From: Bacillota bacterium
Lineage (GTDB): Bacteria; Bacillota; Bacilli; Paenibacillales; UBA4045
Reading direction: 5' to 3'
Length of the DNA stretch: 64,000 nucleotides
Assembly (NCBI GenBank): GCA_023441055.1
Contig: JAEZQY010000047.1
Coordinates: 248,001-312,000 of the forward strand
In this document: positions 50,852-57,874 of the stretch, piece after piece
Layout: every line of letters starts with the position of its first letter
Numbering within the stretch: the stretch's first letter is position 1
Translations under genes and position numbers: made by a program
Notes under the pieces: generated by a model
Seen by the model: only the letters and a program-made list of their open reading frames with translations
Databases searched by the model: none
What the model was told of the DNA's origin: nothing

Positions 50852-51685
50852 TTACTGCATTCTCTCCCGGCGGAAGATAGTTGGAGACTGGCCCATAACC
50901 TTGGAGAACATCCTTGAGAAATAGTATTGATCAGCAAATGCAAATTTGTAACAAATCTCTTTAACAGATAAATTGGTGAACTCGAGACAATCACAAGCAG
51001 CTTTTATCTTGAGACGCAAATAATAATCAATTGGCGAATAGCCGGTTTCTCTTTTAAAGAGTTTGATCAAGTATGGCTTTGATACGTTCGCAACTTGACA
51101 CAAATCATGTAAGTTGATTCTGGCATCCAGGTGCTGATACATATATCGAATAGCCAATCGAATCGGATCATTATTGTCAACTGCGGCGGGCAACTGCCCC
51201 TGATAGAAGGTTATCAGTGTCAATAACTGCCCAATCAAGTGGGACGAATAAATCAAGCTGTTCAAGGACTTCTCCGTCTGTAATTGTTTATTAGCAGCGG
51301 CGAACAAATCCAGGCACAGTTGATAGTTCTCTGTAAGCGTTAGGAATTGTATGAGTGGTCGATTGTCAAAATAATTCTGTACATGCTCTCCGTCAACATG
51401 AAGATAATAAAAACTCCATGGATCATGCGGATCTGAGCCGTATGAGAACGGAATATGGGGTTGGATCATGATTACAGTATGTTTGGAAATAATCATCCTC
51501 TCATTAGTTCCGTAACGAATCCAACCCCGCCCCCCCGTACAAAGCAACACTAAATGATTAGCTGAGCCATACATGCGAGTGATCAACGTAGCTCGGGTTT
51601 GATGGATATATTCCATTTGTACTGGCGCACAATTTCTAAGCAGTGGGTGACCCATATGCTGGCTTATTGCTCCTATGACATCCAC
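50852..51685 (-). CDS. AraC-family regulator
   Basis: A 277-residue regulator. The N-terminal cupin-like sensor includes GRGWIRYGTNERMIISKHTV and IMIQPHIPFSYGSDPHDPWS; the C-terminal DNA-binding domain has two helix-turn-helix units (INLHDLCQVANVSKPYLIKL and LSVKEICYKFAFADQYYFSR) and FSKVMGQSPTIFRRER. GGGAG precedes the ATG. It lies directly upstream of, and in the same direction as, the oxidoreductase, binding protein, sialidase-like and hydrolase genes and probably activates them on sensing a sugar. Confidence 0.92.
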   Translation of the reverse strand: MDVIGAISQHMGHPLLRNCAPVQMEYIHQTRATLITRMYGSANHLVLLCTGGRGWIRYGTNERMIISKHTVIMIQPHIPFSYGSDPHDPWSFYYLHVDGEHVQNYFDNRPLIQFLTLTENYQLCLDLFAAANKQLQTEKSLNSLIYSSHLIGQLLTLITFYQGQLPAAVDNNDPIRLAIRYMYQHLDARINLHDLCQVANVSKPYLIKLFKRETGYSPIDYYLRLKIKAACDCLEFTNLSVKEICYKFAFADQYYFSRMFSKVMGQSPTIFRRERMQ

Positions 51686-51759
51686 TCTCCCATCAAAGAG
51701 AAGTAACCGCTTCCAATTAGTATTTTATCAGGGGCAATGTGTAGGTGGTGTGAAGATTG

Positions 51760-52371
51760 TTAGTTCTTCAGATGACATTCGCGATTTAACATAGAGATCT
51801 TAATGAAACCATCCTCTCCTATGGTAAGATGGCTGATTCCGCCATTGCCGTGATTGAACTTGAAATTTACATTCATCTTCAACAGATGCCCTAAGAGCGT
51901 GCTTGAAGAGTTGCCATGAATAATGATGGCCATATGTTTATACACTCCGCGTACTGCCAAGTTCATCAACCAGTCTGCAACCTTGCTCATCCTGGCTGAC
52001 ATCTCCTCACGTGTCTCATTGTCCCAATGTCTAGCCCACCCCTCTTCATCAGCGCTATCTGGAAGCTCTATCTCAGGGAATCTAGTTTCCATGACAGAAC
52101 GAGGCAGCCCCTTCTCACCCAAGCAGATTCGATTCTCCGCAAGATCTAGTCTTGCTTTGATTGAAACTCCAAGCTTCTTCCCAATTATAGAAGCAGAATG
52201 AAGGGCCCGTTGCATTAGACTGCAATAGATAATATCAATCTGCTCATCTTGCAGTGCTTGGGCAGCTCTCAATACTTGTTGTTCACCCAATGCTGTGAGC
52301 GGACTGTCGTATGACTCCGACAAATTGACATTGTGCATCGATTGCCCATGTCTGATTAAAGTAATCTCCAT
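51760..52371 (-). CDS. Histidine phosphatase family protein
   Basis: A 203-residue phosphoglycerate-mutase-like protein: catalytic ITLIRHGQSMHN (Arg-His-Gly), IIYCSLMQRALHSASIIGKK, acid/base Glu in ICLGEKGLP and second histidine in AIIIHGNSSSTLL. Such enzymes act on phospho-sugars or small phospho-esters. ATG 52371 is used because it starts exactly at the conserved MEITLIRHG; the longer frame to 52467 has no ribosome site. Single gene at the edge of the AT-rich block. Confidence 0.88.
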   Translation of the reverse strand: MEITLIRHGQSMHNVNLSESYDSPLTALGEQQVLRAAQALQDEQIDIIYCSLMQRALHSASIIGKKLGVSIKARLDLAENRICLGEKGLPRSVMETRFPEIELPDSADEEGWARHWDNETREEMSARMSKVADWLMNLAVRGVYKHMAIIIHGNSSSTLLGHLLKMNVNFKFNHGNGGISHLTIGEDGFIKISMLNRECHLKN

Positions 52372-52465
52372 ATCAGTTCTTGCCCCCTTATTACTAGATG
52401 AATTACCCACATTATATTGAACATCGTGTGAGTACAGTGTGAATTTTCCAGATTGCTTACATAAC

Positions 52466-52508
52466 ATAAAAACCTAGTTCAACCGTGATAACATCGGTAA
52501 ACTAGGTT
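52466..52508 (-). terminator. Intrinsic terminator of the second heterodimeric ABC operon
   Basis: On the minus strand AACCTAGTT (52508-52500) pairs with AACTAGGTT (52479-52471), with an inner ACCG/CGGT extension, followed by TTTTTATG. It lies 25 bases after the ABC stop at 52533. Confidence 0.82.
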
Positions 52509-52532
52509 CATTATCAATGGTATAGCTGCCCG

Positions 52533-54308
52533 CTACTCCAGCTCGCTGTCCCACAGCTTTCGCATCTCCGCGCTCTCTGCCAGCAGCTGCGAGAGCGAGC
52601 CCTCCGCCTCGATCCGCCCATCCTTCAGCACAATGATGTGGTCTGCCTGCTGCAGCACATGCTTACGATGTGTGACAACGAGGCAGGTGGTCTGCTGATT
52701 CCCACCGGAGCTCTGCCACAGCCGATCCCACAGCTGTCGCTCGGTGTCCACATCCAGCGCGCTAGACAGATCATCGAATACGAGCAGCTCAGCCTCGCGG
52801 ACGAACATCCGGGCAGCAGCTGTACGTTGCAGCTGACCGCCGGATAGCTTCACGCCACGCGGGCCGATGACTGTATCGAGCCCGCTAGCCATGCGCCGCA
52901 GATCGTCCTCCAGCACCGCTGTATGAATCGCCCGTCCGAGCCGCTGCTGATCCGACGGCAGCCCCAGCTGAATATTCTCGCTGAGCGGCGCGCTGTACAG
53001 CTTCGGTATCTGCGACGTATACGCACTGCGCGGGGGCACGAAGAAGGTCGATGGATCGCTCACAATTTGACCGTTCCAGCTGATCGTCCCGGCCTGCATC
53101 GGCAGCAGCCCCAGCAGCGCGCGCACCAGCGTCGATTTCCCTGCGCCAATTCTCCCGGTAATAACCGTAACTGAGCCGCGTTGCAGCCTCAGATGAATAT
53201 CTGAGACACCCCGATTGCTATCAGGATAATGGTACGATAAGCCCTCCACGACGAGCTCATCAAGCTGCTCCTCCAGCTTCAGCGTTGGCGGCGCATCCAA
53301 TTGATGCGGCTTACCACTTAGATACAGCGGATGGCGGGCCGTTAAGATCTCCTCGTCGCCGCCTTGCAGCAGGCCGACCAACCGCGTTTGCGACACCTTC
53401 GACTGCTTGAAGTATGTCATGAACTTGCCGAAATTCTGAATCTGTCCCGTAACAAACCCCAGATAGTAGACGAATAAAGCGAAGTCGCCTATCGAGAACG
53501 TCTCTGCGCGCATGCTCTGAGCAGCCAGCAGCAGGATAATCCCCGTCCCCAGATTGACCGCCTGGGCGAACACCGAGTCCAGCAGCTGTGACAGCAGATT
53601 ATCCTTCAGCATAGATTGCCTGCGCTGCTCATTCAGCCCTTTGAAGCGATTGATCACACGCTCTTCTGCTGTCGCAACTTGAATCGCTTGCACAGCGCCG
53701 AACATCTCGCTGATCGCTCCAGTAACTCGACTCGTCGCCGCCCGACTGACCGCCCGTACCTGCCGCAGCCTGGCAGTAGCCAGCTGTGCCGCAATCACCA
53801 CCAGAATGAGCGGCAGGAACACATACAGTGTCAATTCAACGTTGATGCGGAACAGGATGTTCATCGAGACGACAGCGAACACAATCATGCCGAACAAGTC
53901 GACCGACCAGCTGCCAGCTTCCTCGATCTGTTCAACGTCCTCGCGGAAGCTGCTAATCGCTTCGCCGGGCGAGCAAGGAATTGCCCGCGCGCCAGGCTCC
54001 TTCAGAATATGCTCCAGCATATTACGCCGCAGCAGCCCGGTAATTCGGACGCGGAATTGAACATCCGTGTAGAATCCGACCATAATAATTGCCATTCTGG
54101 CGACCGCCACGCCTACGAATAAGGCAATTAGCGACCATAATCCAAGCTCAGTTGCCGATTCGCTGGATTCGAGTGCGTCGAAAAATTCTCTGATAATCCA
54201 GCCTGGCAGAATGGGCACCAGATGAATCGCTGTCCACATGATCGCATTCGCCAGATAGAACCATGGGGCATAAGCAATCAGTCGCCAGAGGAAGCGCAAG
54301 GTACTCAT
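52533..54308 (-). CDS. ABC exporter half-transporter with Asp in Walker B
   Basis: A 591-residue membrane-ATPase fusion with six membrane segments, then Walker A GRIGAGKST, signature LSGGQLQRTAAARMFVREAE and Walker B LLVFDDLSSALD, where Asp replaces the catalytic Glu. The start overlaps the previous stop (ATGA) and AGGAGGTG is well placed. With the next gene it makes an asymmetric heterodimeric exporter, distinct in sequence from the pair at 27.6-31.1 kb. Confidence 0.9.
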   Translation of the reverse strand: MSTLRFLWRLIAYAPWFYLANAIMWTAIHLVPILPGWIIREFFDALESSESATELGLWSLIALFVGVAVARMAIIMVGFYTDVQFRVRITGLLRRNMLEHILKEPGARAIPCSPGEAISSFREDVEQIEEAGSWSVDLFGMIVFAVVSMNILFRINVELTLYVFLPLILVVIAAQLATARLRQVRAVSRAATSRVTGAISEMFGAVQAIQVATAEERVINRFKGLNEQRRQSMLKDNLLSQLLDSVFAQAVNLGTGIILLLAAQSMRAETFSIGDFALFVYYLGFVTGQIQNFGKFMTYFKQSKVSQTRLVGLLQGGDEEILTARHPLYLSGKPHQLDAPPTLKLEEQLDELVVEGLSYHYPDSNRGVSDIHLRLQRGSVTVITGRIGAGKSTLVRALLGLLPMQAGTISWNGQIVSDPSTFFVPPRSAYTSQIPKLYSAPLSENIQLGLPSDQQRLGRAIHTAVLEDDLRRMASGLDTVIGPRGVKLSGGQLQRTAAARMFVREAELLVFDDLSSALDVDTERQLWDRLWQSSGGNQQTTCLVVTHRKHVLQQADHIIVLKDGRIEAEGSLSQLLAESAEMRKLWDSELE

Positions 54309-56050
54309 GCCAGCACCTCCTCTATGCCAGCCCGCATCAGATGGCTGAAGCGCGAGCTTGGATCGGCTGCCAGTGCGATTCGCTCCCCATACTCCAGCAT
54401 GGCACCGTCTTCGAGGATCAGAATCTCATCCGCCCGTTCAATCGTCCGTAGACGATGCGCGATGATAATACAGGTTCGGCCGCCGAGCAGCTTCGTAATC
54501 GCCCGCTCCATTCTGCTCTCTGTGGCGGGGTCCAACCTAGATGAGGCTTCATCAAGAATGATTAGGCCGGGATCCCTCAGGAACACGCGAGCGAATGCAA
54601 GCAGCTGCGCCTCCCCTGCCGACAGGCCCCCTCCGCCAGAATCCAGTTCACTATCCAGCCCGCCCGGTTGGCCCGCCAGCCAGTCGACAAGCCCCAGCTC
54701 CTCTAACACATCCAGCACACGCGCATCCGATATGCTCGGATCGAAGAAGGTCAGATTATCGCGGATCGTCCCCTGGAAAATCTCGATATTCTGGGTGACC
54801 AGCCCTACTCTGCTGCGCAGCTCATGCAGACGCGCCTCCCGAACATCATGCCCATCCACCCGCACCGCGCCCTGCTGCACATCATAGAAGCGCAGCAGCA
54901 GACGCGCCAGGGTGGACTTGCCGCTGCCGGTCCGTCCGAGCAGTCCGAGAACACGCCCCGGCTCGAGCTTGAAGCTAATGCCGTCCAGCGTGACCGTGTC
55001 CGGATCATAGCCGAAGCGAACTTGATTGAGCTCCACTGCCAGCGGACCGCCCGCATATGTAACACCCGGACCATCCGTAATCGCCGGCTTCCTATCGAAC
55101 AGCTCGCGAATTCGCTTGATGCTGATATCTGCCTTCTGCAGATCCTCGAGCTGTGTACGAATCTGCTCGATTGGTCCCGACATCAGCTCTGTATACGCGA
55201 ATACCATGTAGACCGTGCCCAGCGTCATCAGGCCCTTGCTCCACATCCATGCACATACAGCGAATGCGCAGGCTGTACCGAGCGCGAATACGAAGATCGT
55301 CGTAATCCACATCAATCCCCAGCCGAAGAACGCCTTCATGCGAATCGGCGTCCAGCGCCGAATAATATCATAGAAGCGATGCATCACATATCCGGTAGCA
55401 CCGCTGGCTCTCGTATCTTCGGTGCCCTCCAGATGCTCGCCAAGAAAGCCGTAATACTCCGCGCTCATCATCCGCATCCGCTCCCAATGTGGCGCTGCGA
55501 ATCGTCGCACATATTGAACGGCCCACAGGGCGAACAAGACGAAGAAGGTCATGCTCAGTCCAATCTGCCACCCCTCCAAGTACAGCATCACGAGGATGCC
55601 GATGATTAAGAGCAGATTGCTGACGAGCAGAATCATCAGATTTGAGAAGAAGTTCGCAAGCACATTCACATCGCCATCCACCCGCTCAATAATCGCGCCA
55701 GGTGTCTGTTCCTTGTGATACGCCAGATCGAGCGACAGGCAGTGGACGGCTAGATCTCCCCGCATCTGGTTCGTCGCGGTCCATCCGATGCTCTGCCCAA
55801 TATAGCTGGCGAAGATCTTCAGCAGCTGTGCGATCAGCGCCGCACCGATGAACATGCCGCCCGCGTACCAGAGTAGGCGCAGCTCTCCGCCGGCCTGTGC
55901 AGTATCGATGAAGAAGCGGATGACCTGCGGACTGACCAGCTGCAGCGCGATACCGGAGACGAGCAGCAAGGCGAGCCATAGCACCGTTCTCCTCTGCTGC
56001 TGCAGGTATCGGGATAATAGCTGAATGTATTGCTTAAGCGGAATGCGCAT
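54305..56050 (-). CDS. ABC exporter half-transporter with LSAGE signature
   Basis: A 581-residue membrane-ATPase fusion: six membrane segments, Walker A GRTGSGKST, signature LSAGEAQLLAFARVFLRDPG instead of LSGGQ, Walker B LIILDEASSRLDPATES with catalytic Glu, and IAHRLRT. The LSAGEAQL/LDEASSRLDP wording marks a sub-group of exporter pairs shared by Paenibacillus and actinobacteria. GAGGTG precedes the ATG. It is first of a two-gene operon with its own promoter. The exported compound is not readable. Confidence 0.9.
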   Translation of the reverse strand: MRIPLKQYIQLLSRYLQQQRRTVLWLALLLVSGIALQLVSPQVIRFFIDTAQAGGELRLLWYAGGMFIGAALIAQLLKIFASYIGQSIGWTATNQMRGDLAVHCLSLDLAYHKEQTPGAIIERVDGDVNVLANFFSNLMILLVSNLLLIIGILVMLYLEGWQIGLSMTFFVLFALWAVQYVRRFAAPHWERMRMMSAEYYGFLGEHLEGTEDTRASGATGYVMHRFYDIIRRWTPIRMKAFFGWGLMWITTIFVFALGTACAFAVCAWMWSKGLMTLGTVYMVFAYTELMSGPIEQIRTQLEDLQKADISIKRIRELFDRKPAITDGPGVTYAGGPLAVELNQVRFGYDPDTVTLDGISFKLEPGRVLGLLGRTGSGKSTLARLLLRFYDVQQGAVRVDGHDVREARLHELRSRVGLVTQNIEIFQGTIRDNLTFFDPSISDARVLDVLEELGLVDWLAGQPGGLDSELDSGGGGLSAGEAQLLAFARVFLRDPGLIILDEASSRLDPATESRMERAITKLLGGRTCIIIAHRLRTIERADEILILEDGAMLEYGERIALAADPSSRFSHLMRAGIEEVLA

Positions 56051-56087
56051 CTCATCACCTCAGGAAATCCATATTGCGGTAAGACGT

Positions 56088-56116
56088 ACTTTATCCCAGC
56101 CTCCTGAGACCGTCAA
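56088..56116 (-). promoter_or_regulatory. Promoter of the second heterodimeric ABC operon
   Basis: On the minus strand TTGACG (56116-56111) and TAAAGT (56093-56088) are 17 bases apart, 37 bases before the ATG at 56050. Confidence 0.65.
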
Positions 56117-56162
56117 TAGGTTTTTTCATTATAGGTGATTATTCCGCTTCCTGGGCGAATCG

Positions 56163-57155
56163 CTAGTGTCGAATCGGTATCGCAACATCTGGAACTGTAC
56201 CGGGATCGACGGCGTTTCGGTTAGCCGACAGCTCATAAGGCACCAAGTAATAGGACTCGCCCGTCAGATCCAGGGTTGCTTCATATCGGTTGCTGGAGCC
56301 CGCATCACTCACATCAGCCGAACTCCACATGATCTCCTCGCCAGAGCTGCTCATAATCTTAAATGCAATATGATTCGACGCTTCCGACCAGTCATAATAG
56401 AGAACCGCTGAGATCGGCGTCACAATCAACCGGTCAACCCGAATCGTCTGCCCCTTCCCTAGATCGATTACTTCATCGAACACAATCGTTTCGCTATTCG
56501 AAGCAATCTGCTCGGTTGGCACCTCAATATCGAACACCCACGGCTGCTTCATCGGCCGCTCGAAATCCAAGTGATCATATTCGATATGGAATCGCGCCTG
56601 TTCACCAAGCGGCAGATCGACGATATTCACATAATTGTAAATCGTGAACAATCGATCATGCACTTCTACGGTTTGACCACCCGATTGCGAAGTCAACTGC
56701 TGCCCATTCAGCTTCACCTTAGGCAGGGGATGCATCCGATAATGAAATCTCACGCCGTCAGCCGGCTCATAAGTGGCGCTCATCATCATACGCCCGCCGT
56801 CAATCAACACTTCATTCAACGTCAATTTTCCGTATTCATTCTCAGCAACAGCTCCAATTTCAGTTTTATAAGCAGCATAATCGACCGGTTCCTCCCTACC
56901 AATGAAGTCTTCAATGATACCCCCTACGAATGGAATGCTGGCAAGTGTCACCACGCCTGTGCCAGCCGTAATTCCGATTGCCGCAACTACTGCCGCAGCG
57001 AAACCTAGATACTTGGCCATATAGCTCGACCGATGCTTGCCTATTTTCCTCAGCACACGTCTCTCCCAGCGCTTCATCTGAGAATCCGCAAGCGTCTCCG
57101 CTTCGATTCGTTCTACATCCATCTTCATATCGTTCAAGTCCTGATAGATCGACAT
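56163..57155 (-). CDS. DUF4179-type putative anti-sigma factor
   Basis: About 330 residues. The cytosolic front (SIYQDLNDMKMDVERIEAET) would bind sigma factor, a membrane span follows (YLGFAAAVVAAIGITAGTGV), and the extracellular part begins with the DUF4179-like stretch FVGGIIEDFIG and KTEIGAVAENEYGKLTLNEV. The rest is beta-rich. I chose ATG 57155 (GAGGTGCGGAAG upstream); ATG 57176 would overlap the sigma gene. Paired with the ECF-type sigma gene upstream, it likely holds that sigma at the membrane until an envelope signal arrives. Confidence 0.82.
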   Translation of the reverse strand: MSIYQDLNDMKMDVERIEAETLADSQMKRWERRVLRKIGKHRSSYMAKYLGFAAAVVAAIGITAGTGVVTLASIPFVGGIIEDFIGREEPVDYAAYKTEIGAVAENEYGKLTLNEVLIDGGRMMMSATYEPADGVRFHYRMHPLPKVKLNGQQLTSQSGGQTVEVHDRLFTIYNYVNIVDLPLGEQARFHIEYDHLDFERPMKQPWVFDIEVPTEQIASNSETIVFDEVIDLGKGQTIRVDRLIVTPISAVLYYDWSEASNHIAFKIMSSSGEEIMWSSADVSDAGSSNRYEATLDLTGESYYLVPYELSANRNAVDPGTVPDVAIPIRH

Positions 57156-57165
57156 CTTCCGCACC

Positions 57166-57705
57166 TCATCCTTCATGATTTCGAATCCCGTACTGCCGAA
57201 GCTTCTTGCGCCCCCTGGACAGCTTGTTATACACCCACGATTCCTTCCGATTGAATTGCTGCGCAATTTCATCGAGCGGATGTCCTTCCAGATAGTAGCG
57301 CTTGAAGATCGTTCGTTCCTGATCGCTCAATTGATCTAGTAGCTCCGCCACATCTTGCGTCTCAGCTTCCTGATTATCGACAAGCATACAGTCATCGATC
57401 TCAGCAACTGTGAACTGCTTGCTATTCAAGGCTAGTTGTTTCCTCCGGTAATCAATGGCTTTATATTTGGCGATCGCGGCTACCCACTGCTTGAACGAAT
57501 TCCGCTCTGGATCGAACGCATGAATATGGGTCCAAACTGCGAGCAGCACATCGTCCAGACACTCTTCATAGTCTCGATTCCGATCACTTAGCTGCCGCTT
57601 AATGATCACAGTCAGCAGACCGCCATATTGGCGGATCAGATAGGCGATCGCCTTCTCATTCTTGTGCTTAATCTGTTCGACAACATTGTCTTCACTAATG
57701 ATCAA
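57166..57705 (-). CDS. ECF-type sigma-70 family factor
   Basis: A 179-residue sigma factor with region 2 (NEKAIAYLIRQYGGLLTVII, CLDDVLLAVWTHIHAFDPER, FKQWVAAIAKYKAIDYRRK) and region 4 (LDQLSDQERTIFKRYYLEGH, LDEIAQQFNRKESWVYNKLS). Region 3 is missing, as in ECF factors. TTG 57705 is the start, with AAGGAGGGG upstream. The DUF4179 gene follows 10 bases after its stop, in the usual sigma/anti-sigma order. Confidence 0.92.
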   Translation of the reverse strand: MIISEDNVVEQIKHKNEKAIAYLIRQYGGLLTVIIKRQLSDRNRDYEECLDDVLLAVWTHIHAFDPERNSFKQWVAAIAKYKAIDYRRKQLALNSKQFTVAEIDDCMLVDNQEAETQDVAELLDQLSDQERTIFKRYYLEGHPLDEIAQQFNRKESWVYNKLSRGRKKLRQYGIRNHEG

Positions 57706-57874
57706 GGTCTTCCCCTCCTTGTCGCATAAATTGGCGCCTACAAGTTAATACGCAGAAGATACCGTAAATCTATCACATTAGGATGAAGAATTGTTTATCT
57801 GGTATGATGGAGGGAACGGAAGATTAGCGTTATTTTCGAATAAGTCAGGTTAGTGGATTGGAGCGTTCATACTG

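Noticed and set aside
31640..52440. Prophage or integrative element
   Set aside because: No integrase, relaxase, phage structural gene or end repeats; only base composition differs.
52533..57705. Bacteriocin or antibiotic biosynthesis cluster around the ABC exporters and sigma factor
   Set aside because: No precursor peptide, modification enzyme or synthetase was found; exporter pairs alone are not evidence.
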